64,000 nt of DNA from Chitinophagales bacterium (GTDB lineage: Bacteria; Bacteroidota; Bacteroidia; Chitinophagales; Chitinophagaceae): contig JACJXP010000002.1 in the NCBI GenBank assembly GCA_020636575.1, positions 434,001-498,000 on the forward strand, in the 5' to 3' direction. Shown piece by piece: positions 8,782 through 18,000 of the stretch. The notes under the pieces are model-generated. The model made no database searches. It saw only the letters and a list, made by a program, of their open reading frames with translations, and was not told the DNA's origin. Position numbers and translations under genes: made by a program. How positions within the stretch are numbered: the stretch's first letter is position 1; every line of letters starts with the position of its first letter.

Positions 8782-10287
8782 ATGAGCAATATCCGCCGCC
8801 AAAGTATTATCTCCTCTGTAATTATTTACATTGGCTTTGGTATTGGACTTTTCAATATTTATCTTTTTACAAAGGATAATCCCAGGGTATTTGATGATAC
8901 ACAGTTTGGGCTTTATAATGCATTTATCGCTATCGCTACTATGATGATGGCTTTTTCAAGCCTGGCAATGCCTACTTATATTTATAAATTCTATCCGTAT
9001 TATAAAGATCATCTGTCACCCAAAAAAAATGACCAGCTTACCATTGCCATTTTTACCAGTGTTATTGGCTTTTTACTCATTATTGCCGCCGGTTTTATTT
9101 TTAAAGACCTTGTAGTTAAGAAGTATGGCACTAACTCACCTGAACTGGTTACTTATTATGAATGGATATTTCCGCTGGGATTCGGGTTACTGATCTATAC
9201 GATCCTTGAGGCTTATGCATGGCAGCTACACAAATCAGTACTTACCAATTTTCTCCGGGAAGTACTATGGCGATTGTTTACAACTGTCATTATTGTGCTT
9301 TTCATGACCGGGATCATCCGAAACTTTGATCTATTCATTAAGCTATTCTCTTTTAGCTATCCATTCATCGCTGCAGTGTTGCTTATCTATCTCATCGTAA
9401 CGGGTAAGATCCATTTCACTTTTCATATAAGTAAGGTCACCAAACGATTCTCCAGGAATATTCTCCGGCTTTGTTCATTTGTGTACACCGGCTCAATGAT
9501 ATTTACTATTTCCCTGGTATTTGATTCCCTGGTCATCAGTTCTGTATTGGATGATGCGCTTACCAAGCTTGCTGTTTATTCTGTAGCACAGAACTTCGGC
9601 TCAATGATACAGGCTCCTCAGCGAAGTATTATATCCGCTTCTATTGCCCATCTGTCCCGGGCATGGAAGGATAAGAATATGGGAAAAATAAAGTCTATCT
9701 ATCAGCGTTCGTCTATTAACCAACTGATATTTGCCTGCGGACTTTTCTTATTGATCATTCTAAACTTTACAGATGCGGTCGTCGCTTTCAAATTAAAAGG
9801 CACCTATCTAGATGCATATTATGTAGTAATACTGCTTGGGCTTACCAAAATTGTGGATATGGGTACAGGTGTCAATTCCCAAATTATTGCTACATCTATA
9901 CACTGGAAATTTGAAATGATAAGCGGCGTTATTCTTTTGCTGGTAATGATGCCTCTTAGTTATTTTTTCACCAAAGAGTTTGATATTATTGGAACGGCAG
10001 CAGCCCAACTCATCTCGATATCTGTTTACAACCTGGTAAGGATCTTGTTCTTGTGGAGAAAATTCAGGCTTAATCCATTTACAGCACAAACTATTTATAC
10101 AATACTATTGGCTGCGGCCTGTTTTGCCATCTGCTTCTTTATTTTTTCAGGGATACATGGGTTTGGCGGGCTGGTACTAAGAAGCATTGGTTTTATAGCC
10201 ATCTACCTAACAGGAGTGATCATGTTAAAGTTGTCGCCGGATATTAAACCGGTACTTCAGGCAGCGAGAAAAAGAATCGGGATTTAA
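8782..10287 (+). CDS. Polysaccharide/lipid-linked oligosaccharide flippase (MVF-type)
   Basis: A 501-residue integral membrane protein with about 12-14 hydrophobic helices spread evenly over its length and short charged loops. It matches the Wzx/RfbX-like branch of the multidrug/oligosaccharidyl-lipid/polysaccharide exporter superfamily, which flips undecaprenyl-linked glycans across the inner membrane. The N-terminus (IRRQSIISSVIIYIGFGIGLFNIYL, residues 4-28) and the later LAVYSVAQNFGSMIQAPQRSI segment are typical. No glycosyltransferases are adjacent, so this is an orphan flippase rather than part of a capsule cluster. It begins 41 bases after the aminopeptidase stop codon and could be cotranscribed. 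The NlpC gene converges with a 4-base gap. The substrate is unknown. Confidence 0.8.
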   Translation: MSNIRRQSIISSVIIYIGFGIGLFNIYLFTKDNPRVFDDTQFGLYNAFIAIATMMMAFSSLAMPTYIYKFYPYYKDHLSPKKNDQLTIAIFTSVIGFLLIIAAGFIFKDLVVKKYGTNSPELVTYYEWIFPLGFGLLIYTILEAYAWQLHKSVLTNFLREVLWRLFTTVIIVLFMTGIIRNFDLFIKLFSFSYPFIAAVLLIYLIVTGKIHFTFHISKVTKRFSRNILRLCSFVYTGSMIFTISLVFDSLVISSVLDDALTKLAVYSVAQNFGSMIQAPQRSIISASIAHLSRAWKDKNMGKIKSIYQRSSINQLIFACGLFLLIILNFTDAVVAFKLKGTYLDAYYVVILLGLTKIVDMGTGVNSQIIATSIHWKFEMISGVILLLVMMPLSYFFTKEFDIIGTAAAQLISISVYNLVRILFLWRKFRLNPFTAQTIYTILLAAACFAICFFIFSGIHGFGGLVLRSIGFIAIYLTGVIMLKLSPDIKPVLQAARKRIGI

Positions 10288-10291
10288 ACTA

Positions 10292-11035
10292 CTATTTGTG
10301 GGCTACGTAAGCCTTATCATCAATTCTTCCGGCACCTACAAATCTTTTTAAATAATAATTCTCAAAAAGATCATTCACCATTACGCCACGGGAAACTGAT
10401 GCATGTATAAACTTATTATTTCCCAGGTAAACACCTACATGAGAAACACCCCGTCCATTTGTATTAAAGAAAACAAGATCGCCTTCCTGAAGCTCGGTAG
10501 TAGATATTTTTCGGCTGGTACGATATTGCTCACGGGAAACACGGGGAATTGATAAACCAAAAGCAGCCGCATAAACTGCTACGGTAAACCCTGAACAATC
10601 TACCCCACTTTTTGTATTGCCGCCCCTGCGATATCTTACTCCATACCACTCATCTACAGCTTCCAACAAGGTTTGATCAGGCAGTGACTCTACTTCTGTG
10701 TCAAGAAGAACGGCATATTTAAGTTGGGTATTTGTAGCGGTTTCAATTTCCGAAGTGCGGCTTCCCAAAACATCTTCCACATATGTGCTAACGTATGAAG
10801 TAGGTTTAACAGCCTGTTTTTTAGTTGTAACAGGTATGTGTTTTTGAGGTGTTGCTTCATGTTTCACCGGGATCACATCCGGTGTTACAGAAATATCATT
10901 GATGAATCTTGATTCAGTTGTTGCGGGCTCAACAGTAGCTACCTGCTTATTGCTGGTAAAATTCAACGACTTGAACGTTGAACAACTGCTCAGGAAAAAA
11001 ACAAAAACGATTGCAGGAAATAGTCGCCTCACCAT
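10292..11035 (-). CDS. NlpC/P60-family cell-wall peptidase, lipoprotein
   Basis: A 247-residue lipoprotein (lipobox LSSC, Cys18) with a low-complexity linker of about 90 residues and a C-terminal C40 domain. The catalytic set is visible: Cys147 in GVDCSGF, His199 in VSHVGVYL and His211 in FIHAS. These enzymes cut peptide bonds in peptidoglycan stems, usually between D-gamma-Glu and meso-diaminopimelate. With the lipid anchor it would act on the wall from the outer-membrane side, as Spr/MepS does in Enterobacteria. Monocistronic. Its upstream region has a TATTTTTG -7-like element on the minus strand (11112-11105) and shares a gap with the divergent propeller gene. Confidence 0.93.
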   Translation of the reverse strand: MVRRLFPAIVFVFFLSSCSTFKSLNFTSNKQVATVEPATTESRFINDISVTPDVIPVKHEATPQKHIPVTTKKQAVKPTSYVSTYVEDVLGSRTSEIETATNTQLKYAVLLDTEVESLPDQTLLEAVDEWYGVRYRRGGNTKSGVDCSGFTVAVYAAAFGLSIPRVSREQYRTSRKISTTELQEGDLVFFNTNGRGVSHVGVYLGNNKFIHASVSRGVMVNDLFENYYLKRFVGAGRIDDKAYVAHK

Positions 11036-11161
11036 ATGGTTTATCTTTAGGATGATTCAAGGATTTGGATAATTCTTAATTTTTAGTACCTCTTACGAGG
11101 CGGACAAAAATATACGATATGCTTCGAAAATTATCGCTTTTCCTTAACGAATTTTATGCCT

Positions 11162-11179
11162 TAAAAATTGCAATTTTTA
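11162..11179. repeat. 18-bp perfect palindrome in a divergent gap
   Basis: TAAAAATTGCAATTTTTA is its own reverse complement. It sits in the 257-base gap between the divergent NlpC and propeller genes and could be an operator for either. No U-run follows. AT-rich DNA yields some palindromes by chance, so this is only a candidate. Confidence 0.35.
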
Positions 11180-11292
11180 TAATATGATGCAAATGAATCA
11201 CTTATTTTTTTTAACAGGTGTGAATATTGATCCGGATTAAACCCATTACTCTTTATAATTAATTGATTATTATTGATAAAACAACGGCTACC

Positions 11293-12507
11293 ATGCATTT
11301 ATTAATTCCTTCTCTAAGCCTATTTATTCTTTCTTCATCCTGTCAAAGTAATAGAGCGGCAGAACCCGTCTTATCTGACTCATTATCAGCCAAAAAGATA
11401 ATCATTGATACTCAGCCGCCTATAAAAAAGCCAAAGCCTTACACCCAATTGGAATACCAGAAAAAAGAGGTACTCACTGCAGCTTCAGGCACCAAATCGG
11501 TTATTTTCAATTCGTCAGGTACAAAACTGTTCGCCATGAACCTTGAGGGAATGAGTTTGTACGAATTTGATCAAAAATCCCGCAATCTCACAAAGGAATA
11601 TAAGTTCAAACCCACTCCCGGTATGGGTTGGGACTATAACAGAAGCAGGCCTATTAAATCATACCAGGAAAAACCGGTGGAAGCCTGTTTTAGTCATGAT
11701 GATGAGATACTATGGGTCTCTCTTCATAATGCCGAAGGTATTGTGCCGATATGGGTTAATAATTTCTCTAAAAACATAAAAACAGATGCCCCGGATCAAA
11801 AAACAAAACCTATCACTGTTATTTATCCCGGTCAGAATAAAACCGAAACCTTTTCTGTCCCCCTTATTGAAACTGGTAAAACACCAAAAGTGATTGCCCG
11901 GACTGCTGATAGTAAATACTTATTGGTGAGCAACTGGCACTCACATAATACCAGTGTGCTGGAATTAGATAAAGACAAATATCCGTACGGAAAAGTGATC
12001 AGCACAGTTCCCGTTTCTGCCATTCCAAGAGGTATTGTAGTGGATGATAAAAATGACCGGAGTTATGTAGCTATTATGGGAGGCGCCAGCCTGGCGGTGA
12101 TCAACAATAAAACATGGAAAAAAGATAGCAGTATCAGTGTAGCATCAAACCCCCGTCACCTGGTGATGGACACAAGCGGCCATCTTTTTGTTTCATACAA
12201 CAAACTGGCAACTATCGCCTGCCTTGATGCTGAAACGGGTAAAACACTTTTTACAGCCAAAACCCATGCACAACCCCGTACCATTATTTTGTCTAAAAAT
12301 CAAAAATTCATTTTTGTAACCTGTTATAATGGCGATTATGTAGATGTGTACAAAATCAATGATGATAACTTTGAGAAAGTGGCATCTTTGCCTTGTAGCG
12401 GGCATCCTGTTGGCGTAGATATTTATGAGGATGATGACAAACTGGAAGCCTGGGTATGCAGCTACAGCAACGGACGGATCAATATTTATACATTCAAAAA
12501 GAAGTAA
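11293..12507 (+). CDS. YncE-like beta-propeller lipoprotein
   Basis: A 404-residue protein with a lipoprotein signal (lipobox SSSC, Cys17) and repeated beta-propeller blades of the YncE/40-residue type: recurrent SADSKYLLVSNW-like units such as ARTADSKYLLVSNWHSHN, PRGIVVDDKNDRSYVAI, PRHLVMDTSGHLFVSY and PRTIILSKNQKFIFVTC. Such propellers bind ligands, DNA or other proteins in the envelope and have no catalytic signature. The ATG at 11293 is preferred over a TTG at 11263 because the signal peptide begins there. dnaE starts only 11 bases after the stop codon, so the two are probably cotranscribed even though no functional link is apparent. Confidence 0.8.
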   Translation: MHLLIPSLSLFILSSSCQSNRAAEPVLSDSLSAKKIIIDTQPPIKKPKPYTQLEYQKKEVLTAASGTKSVIFNSSGTKLFAMNLEGMSLYEFDQKSRNLTKEYKFKPTPGMGWDYNRSRPIKSYQEKPVEACFSHDDEILWVSLHNAEGIVPIWVNNFSKNIKTDAPDQKTKPITVIYPGQNKTETFSVPLIETGKTPKVIARTADSKYLLVSNWHSHNTSVLELDKDKYPYGKVISTVPVSAIPRGIVVDDKNDRSYVAIMGGASLAVINNKTWKKDSSISVASNPRHLVMDTSGHLFVSYNKLATIACLDAETGKTLFTAKTHAQPRTIILSKNQKFIFVTCYNGDYVDVYKINDDNFEKVASLPCSGHPVGVDIYEDDDKLEAWVCSYSNGRINIYTFKKK

Positions 12508-12518
12508 GGTTAGTGAGT

Positions 12519-15500
12519 ATGAAATTCTCTCATCTTCATGTACACACACAATATTCTCTATTAGACGGTGCTGCTCCTATTCCAAGCCTTTATAAAAAAG
12601 CGCTGGAAGACGGAATGCCGGCATTAGCCATCAGCGACCATGGTAATATGTTTGGCGCTTTTCAATTTGTAGCTGAAGCATATAAGCATAAAGATGAAAA
12701 CGGAAATTTGAAAGTTAAACCGGTTGTCGGTTGTGAATTTTATATTACTGAGAACCGTCACCAAAAAACATTCACAAAAGAGCAAAGAGACAAGAGATAT
12801 CACCAGATACTGCTGGCGAAAAATGAAAAGGGCTATAAAAACCTCGTTAAACTGACCTCTCTTGGATTTATCGAAGGTATGTACAGCAAATACCCCCGTA
12901 TCGACAAGGAACTAATCCTTCGTCATCATGAGGGGCTGATCGCTACCACCTGCTGTCTCGGCGCTTCTGTACCACAGGCCATTTTAAAACATGGAGAAGA
13001 AGAAGGAGAAAATGAATTTAAGTGGTGGCTCAACATTTTTCAGAATGATTTTTATGTTGAGTTACAGCGACACGGCATTCCGGAGCAGGATAAAGTGAAT
13101 GAGGTCCTGATCAAACTGGCAAAAAAATACAATGTCAACATCATTGCCAGTAATGATTCCCATTACGTAGAGCAGGATGACTTTAATGCCCACGATATTT
13201 TATTGTGCATCAATACAGGCGAGAAGATATCCACTCCTGCCTTAAGAGATTTTGTAGATGATGATGTGCATGTAAAAGACAAACGCTTTGCATTTCCCAA
13301 CGACCAGTTCTATTTCAAGACAACACAGGAAATGTCGAAAGTATTTGAGGACTTGCCGGAAGCAATTGATAACACAAATGAAATAGTTGACAAAATAGAT
13401 GTGCTGGACCTGAAAAGAGATATTTTGTTGCCATTCTTCCAGGTACCCAAAGAATTTTCGTCGCAGGATGAATACCTGGAACATCTTACATGGCAGGGAG
13501 CCAAAGAACGATACAACGAGATCACACCGGAAGTGGATGAACGTATCCGCTTTGAATTATTTACGATCAAAACAATGGGTTTTGCCGGTTACTTTTTAAT
13601 AGTAGGAGATTTTATAAAAGCCGGAAGAGAAAAAGGAGTTTTTATAGGCCCGGGCCGTGGATCAGCTGCAGGAAGTGTGGTAGCTTATTGTATCGGCATT
13701 ACCAATATTGACCCGATCAAATACAATTTACTTTTTGAAAGATTCCTGAACCCTGACCGTAAATCAATGCCGGATATTGATACTGATTTTGATGATGAGG
13801 GAAGGCAGAAAGTGATCGATTATGTGGTGGAGAAATATGGTAAAAAACAGGTAGCCCAGATCATTACCTACGGCACCATGGCTGCCAAAATGAGTATAAA
13901 GGATGTGGCCAGGGTAATGGATCTTCCATTGCCTGAGTCAAATGCTTTGGCTAAACTGGTGCCTGACAGACCAGGCATTGTGTTGAAAAGAGTACTCCAT
14001 GCCCCCCTGAAATCAAAAGATGGTGAAAAATCATTGGAAGAAAAAGATGGTCTGGGGAACGATGATCTTGAATCAGTAAAGCAATTACGGGAAATCTATA
14101 AACAGACAGATTCGCCTGCATCCAAAGTTTTGCACGAAGCTGAAAGACTTGAAGGTTCTGTTCGCAATACAGGCATCCATGCTGCAGGAATCATCATTGC
14201 GCCTAAAGATCTTACTGAATTGATGCCGGTAGCCACAGCTAAAGATTCCAATTTGTGGGTAACACAGATCGAAGGAAATGTGATCGAAGAAGCCGGTGTT
14301 ATTAAAATGGATTTCCTGGGGCTGAAGACACTTACCATTATCAAGAATGCATTACAACTCATCAAACAAAATCACGGTGTAGAGATCAATATTGACGAAA
14401 TTCCCCTCGATGATAAAAAGACATTTGAACTGTATCAGCATGGCGCTACTATCGGAACATTCCAGTTTGAAAGTGGCGGTATGCAGAAATATCTGCGGGA
14501 ATTAAAACCGGATAAGTTTGACGACCTGATCGCCATGAATGCCTTGTACCGACCGGGTCCATTGGCATACATTCCTAATTTCATTGACAGGAAACATGGG
14601 CGGGAGCCGATCACATATGATCTGCCAGAAATGGAAGAATATCTGCAGGAAACTTACGGGATCACAGTATACCAGGAGCAGGTAATGATGCTGGCGCAAA
14701 AAATAGCCGGATTCAGTAAAGGTGATGCTGATGTATTGCGAAAAGCCATGGGTAAAAAGCAACGGGCCGTGTTGGATAAAATGAAAGCACAGTTCATTAC
14801 CGGCGCTTCAGAAAAAGCATTCCCATTGGAAAAATTAGAAAAAATATGGACCGACTGGGAAGCATTTGCACAATATGCATTCAATAAATCTCACTCCACC
14901 TGTTACGCTTATGTAGCTTACCAAACCGCTTACTTAAAATCACATTATCCGGCAGAATACATGGCAGCTGTGCTGAATAACGCCGGCAATATTGAAAAGA
15001 TCACCTTCTTTATGGAGGAATGTAAAAGAATGGGCATTAAAGTGCTTGGTCCGGACATTAATGAATCTTTAAAAGGATTTGCAGTTAATAAAAACGGGGA
15101 GATACGTTTTGGCTTAGGAGGTCTTAAAGGTGTGGGTGAAGCAGCTGTAGAAAGCATTATAGCAGAAAAAAAGAAAAATGGTTTTTTCAAAGATGTCTTT
15201 GATTTTATAAAAAGGATCAATCAACGGACAGTAAACAAAAAAACCCTGGAAAGCCTCGCTTATGCCGGGGCATTTGATTGTTTTTCCGACGTTCACCGTG
15301 CACAATATTTCAATATTCCTGAAGGCGAGACCGTAAACGGACTTGAACGTATCATTAAATTTGGCCAGATCATTGCCAGTCAAAATGCAAATACGGCCAA
15401 TACGCTGTTTGGTGATCTGCCTATTACCATGGAAATTCCTCCACCCCGGATGCCTGAATGTGCTCCATGGCCACTGACTGTTCAGCTACATCATGAAAAA

Positions 15501-16139
15501 GAAGTAACGGGTATGTTCCTGAGCGGACATCCACTTGATCATTACCGTTTCGAAATGAGGCATTATGGTGTAACACCCTTAAACATGTTCAATGAATTCA
15601 GGGACAACATTCAATCTCAAGCCAATCCCGGAAGGCCTTTCCGGTTAATAGGCCTGGTATCTGATGCTCAGCATAAAATTGCCCGCAGTGGAAACAAATA
15701 TGGCAATTTTATAATTGAAGATTATTCAGGAAAAACAGATTTTGTATTATTCAGCGAGGATTATCTGCGGCTTTCTCCTTTTTTACAACAAGGAAGTACT
15801 GTTTTCATTACAGGCTATTGTAAACAGCGATATAACCGGGATGAATTTGAGTTTAAAGTGATGACCGTTTCATTGGCCGAAACAGTGAAGAAAAACCTGA
15901 CCCGGCAACTCACTATTGAAGCTCACCCCAAGGATATAAGCCCGGATGTGGTCGCTTTTGTTGAAAAAAACATTAAAAGCTATCCGGGGAAATCGTCTCT
16001 CAAATTCAGTATTGCTGAACCCAAAAAGCAGATGAAGATCAGCCTCATCACCATGGGAAGCGGCTTTGAAATGAATGAAGAACTGATCCAGTTCCTGGAA
16101 AAGAAACCGGAGTTTGATGTACAGGTGTTAACGGTTTGA
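12519..16139 (+). CDS. dnaE: DNA polymerase III subunit alpha
   Basis: The 1206-residue replicative polymerase of the DnaE1 class. The order is PHP domain (HLHVHTQYSLLDGA at residues 5-18), the polymerase core with catalytic aspartates Asp419 and Asp421 in PDIDTDFDD and Asp598 in MDFLGLKT, the fingers and beta-binding region, and a C-terminal OB fold (FRLIGLVSD to FITGYCKQRY). The ATG at 12519 is chosen because the PHP motif starts at residue 5; an upstream in-frame start at 12456 would overlap the previous gene. It copies the chromosome as part of the holoenzyme. The gene follows the propeller gene by 11 bases, so it lacks obvious promoter space of its own. Confidence 0.98.
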   Translation: MKFSHLHVHTQYSLLDGAAPIPSLYKKALEDGMPALAISDHGNMFGAFQFVAEAYKHKDENGNLKVKPVVGCEFYITENRHQKTFTKEQRDKRYHQILLAKNEKGYKNLVKLTSLGFIEGMYSKYPRIDKELILRHHEGLIATTCCLGASVPQAILKHGEEEGENEFKWWLNIFQNDFYVELQRHGIPEQDKVNEVLIKLAKKYNVNIIASNDSHYVEQDDFNAHDILLCINTGEKISTPALRDFVDDDVHVKDKRFAFPNDQFYFKTTQEMSKVFEDLPEAIDNTNEIVDKIDVLDLKRDILLPFFQVPKEFSSQDEYLEHLTWQGAKERYNEITPEVDERIRFELFTIKTMGFAGYFLIVGDFIKAGREKGVFIGPGRGSAAGSVVAYCIGITNIDPIKYNLLFERFLNPDRKSMPDIDTDFDDEGRQKVIDYVVEKYGKKQVAQIITYGTMAAKMSIKDVARVMDLPLPESNALAKLVPDRPGIVLKRVLHAPLKSKDGEKSLEEKDGLGNDDLESVKQLREIYKQTDSPASKVLHEAERLEGSVRNTGIHAAGIIIAPKDLTELMPVATAKDSNLWVTQIEGNVIEEAGVIKMDFLGLKTLTIIKNALQLIKQNHGVEINIDEIPLDDKKTFELYQHGATIGTFQFESGGMQKYLRELKPDKFDDLIAMNALYRPGPLAYIPNFIDRKHGREPITYDLPEMEEYLQETYGITVYQEQVMMLAQKIAGFSKGDADVLRKAMGKKQRAVLDKMKAQFITGASEKAFPLEKLEKIWTDWEAFAQYAFNKSHSTCYAYVAYQTAYLKSHYPAEYMAAVLNNAGNIEKITFFMEECKRMGIKVLGPDINESLKGFAVNKNGEIRFGLGGLKGVGEAAVESIIAEKKKNGFFKDVFDFIKRINQRTVNKKTLESLAYAGAFDCFSDVHRAQYFNIPEGETVNGLERIIKFGQIIASQNANTANTLFGDLPITMEIPPPRMPECAPWPLTVQLHHEKEVTGMFLSGHPLDHYRFEMRHYGVTPLNMFNEFRDNIQSQANPGRPFRLIGLVSDAQHKIARSGNKYGNFIIEDYSGKTDFVLFSEDYLRLSPFLQQGSTVFITGYCKQRYNRDEFEFKVMTVSLAETVKKNLTRQLTIEAHPKDISPDVVAFVEKNIKSYPGKSSLKFSIAEPKKQMKISLITMGSGFEMNEELIQFLEKKPEFDVQVLTV

Positions 16140-16239
16140 TAAACACCGCCGTTATAGCAGTTCTGGTATTCCATGACAGGAAAAAATGACAAGTTTTACA
16201 CAACTTTATGCCAGCTATGCAGTTATTAATAATCGGACT

Positions 16240-16247
16240 TAAATTTG
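16240..16247 (+). promoter_or_regulatory. -7 promoter element of trxA
   Basis: TAAATTTG is a perfect match to the Bacteroidota -7 consensus TAnnTTTG, 37 bases before the trxA start. I see no convincing TTTG at the -33 position, so strength is uncertain. Confidence 0.5.
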
Positions 16248-16284
16248 CAATCTTTTCATCAAACAAATAAAAAAGGATATAATA

Positions 16285-16602
16285 ATGGCAAAAGAGTTTA
16301 CTGATTCAAATTTTCAAACGGATGTTTTATCGTCCGATAAATTAACAGTGATTGATTTCTGGGCAGAGTGGTGCGGTCCCTGCCGTGCTATCGGACCTGT
16401 AATTGAGGAATTAAGCAAGGAATATGATGGCAAGGTAAATGTCGGCAAACTGAATGTTGACAATAATCCTGAAGTTTCCATGAATTATGGTATCACTTCA
16501 ATCCCGGCTATTCTTTTCATTAAAGGTGGCCAGGTAGTTGATAAATTAGTAGGTGCCCAGCCTAAAGCTAATTTTGTGAAAAAGATCGAAGCGCATATTT
16601 AA
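16285..16602 (+). CDS. trxA: Thioredoxin
   Basis: A 105-residue classical thioredoxin with the active site WCGPC (Cys30 and Cys33), the preceding DFWAEW strand and the cis-proline loop SIPA near residue 74. There is no signal peptide, so it is cytoplasmic. It passes electrons from thioredoxin reductase to ribonucleotide reductase, methionine sulfoxide reductases and peroxiredoxins. A purine-rich AAAAAGGAT stretch lies 6-14 bases before the ATG, a clearer ribosome-binding-like sequence than most genes in this window have. It has its own -7 element and a strong terminator, so it is a single-gene transcript. Confidence 0.97.
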   Translation: MAKEFTDSNFQTDVLSSDKLTVIDFWAEWCGPCRAIGPVIEELSKEYDGKVNVGKLNVDNNPEVSMNYGITSIPAILFIKGGQVVDKLVGAQPKANFVKKIEAHI

Positions 16603-16624
16603 TAATAGCTAAGCACTAAAATAC

Positions 16625-16658
16625 AAATCCCAAATTCTAAGGAGTTTGGGATTTTTTT
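16625..16658 (+). terminator. Rho-independent terminator of trxA
   Basis: AAATCCCAAA and TTTGGGATTT form a 10-bp stem with a 10-base loop, followed by further T residues up to 16658. Confidence 0.8.
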
Positions 16659-16672
16659 ATAACTCACTCTAA

Positions 16673-17932
16673 CTAATGCTGAATATTAGCGACCTCATCG
16701 GGGTTATGTTTATGGCGGAATAGAATAGTGAACAATACTGCTACTACCAAAGCGTATACTGCAAAGCTCAGCCAGATATTATGCCAGTCACGGTCACCTC
16801 CTGAACTGGTAAAATACTTATCGATCACAGAACCGCTGATCTTACTTCCTAAAAAAGCGCCAACACCATTTGTCATCATCATAAATAATCCCTGTGCGCT
16901 GGAACGAATGGAAGCACTTGTAGTAGTCTCAATGAACAATGATCCTGAAATATTAAAAAAGTCGAATGCCATTCCATAAACGATACATGAAACTATGATC
17001 ATCCACAAACCATCTGCCGGGTTACCGTAAGCAAATAAACCAAAACGAAGGACCCAGGCTATCATAGAGAAAAGCATTACTTTCTTTATTCCAAACCTCT
17101 TCAGGAAAAAAGGAATCGTCAATATGAAAACTGTCTCGGATATCTGGGAGATCGACATTATGATAGTCGAATACTTGACCACAAATGAGTCAGGTCCATA
17201 CTCGGGGATCTTTCTAAAATCATCCAAAAAAGTATCCCCATACATGTTTGTTAGCTGCAAAGCAGCTCCAAGGAACATTGAGAAAATAAAAAAAAGTGCT
17301 GTTTTATATTTAGCAAAAAGTTTAAATGCATTTAACCCAAGCTGCTCAGCAAGCGATGCATCTTTTGCAATGGATTTTTGCGGTGGGCATTTGGGCATCG
17401 TAAAAGCATATATTCCCAGCAATATTGCAGCAACTGCGGCAATAACAAACTGGTTCCCGTTGGCCTTGCTACCACTGAGGTTTGTTGTCCACATGGCGGC
17501 AATGAAGCCAATAGTGCCCCACACACGGATCGGTGGAAATACTTTCACCACATCATAATTATTCTTCTTTAGAATGGTATAAGAAATAGAATTAGACAGG
17601 GAGATCGTAGGCATGTAGCATATCATTGCGGCGAATATGATATAATATAATGTATCAGCATCTTTAACCTGGGGTACATAAAGTAAAATAGCCCCATATA
17701 AAATATGCAAAACACCGTACAGTCTTTCAGCATTGATCCATTTATCTGCGATAATACCTGTTAAAGCAGGCATGATGAGTGAAGAAATAGCAAGGGTTGA
17801 AAAAATAGCCCCAAACTGTGCCCCGGTCCCCATATTATTTGAAAAGAAATAAGTGGCAATTGTTATAAGCCAGGCGCCCCATACATAGAATTGCAGAAAG
17901 CTTAAAATAGTAAGCCGCAGTTTGATCCCCAT
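16673..17932 (-). CDS. NupG-type nucleoside:H+ symporter family MFS transporter
   Basis: A 419-residue membrane protein with about 12 helices. The N-terminal LSFLQFYVWGAWLITIATY and following NMGTGAQFGAIFSTLAIS blocks are characteristic of the NupG nucleoside-permease branch of the MFS, as is the GIIADKW turn between helices 2 and 3. In Enterobacteria NupG imports nucleosides with protons. Bacteroidota paralogs are often linked to sugar metabolism, so the substrate is uncertain. The start at 17932 is chosen because the family begins with MGIKLRL...; an upstream ATG at 17983 would add a hydrophilic, unconserved tail. It is divergent from mqnE. No ligand-related enzyme lies nearby. Confidence 0.82.
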   Translation of the reverse strand: MGIKLRLTILSFLQFYVWGAWLITIATYFFSNNMGTGAQFGAIFSTLAISSLIMPALTGIIADKWINAERLYGVLHILYGAILLYVPQVKDADTLYYIIFAAMICYMPTISLSNSISYTILKKNNYDVVKVFPPIRVWGTIGFIAAMWTTNLSGSKANGNQFVIAAVAAILLGIYAFTMPKCPPQKSIAKDASLAEQLGLNAFKLFAKYKTALFFIFSMFLGAALQLTNMYGDTFLDDFRKIPEYGPDSFVVKYSTIIMSISQISETVFILTIPFFLKRFGIKKVMLFSMIAWVLRFGLFAYGNPADGLWMIIVSCIVYGMAFDFFNISGSLFIETTTSASIRSSAQGLFMMMTNGVGAFLGSKISGSVIDKYFTSSGGDRDWHNIWLSFAVYALVVAVLFTILFRHKHNPDEVANIQH

Positions 17933-17972
17933 AGAATTCTTTTCCCGGTAAGATAAGCAATTTACAAATCGG

Positions 17973-17980
17973 TAACTTTG
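17973..17980 (+). promoter_or_regulatory. -7 promoter element of mqnE
   Basis: TAACTTTG matches TAnnTTTG exactly and ends 20 bases before the mqnE ATG, predicting a 5' UTR of about 15 bases. No clear -33 TTTG is visible. Confidence 0.45.
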
Positions 17981-18000
17981 CAAAACTCATTTGTTTTATA

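Noticed and set aside
12193..12549. A 118-codon minus-strand frame across the propeller gene and the dnaE start
   Set aside because: It opposes two real genes and shows no signal, domain or promoter.
17124..17558. A 144-codon open frame on the plus strand opposite the nucleoside transporter
   Set aside because: It lies entirely inside a well-supported gene, has no start context and no recognisable domain, so it is a shadow frame.
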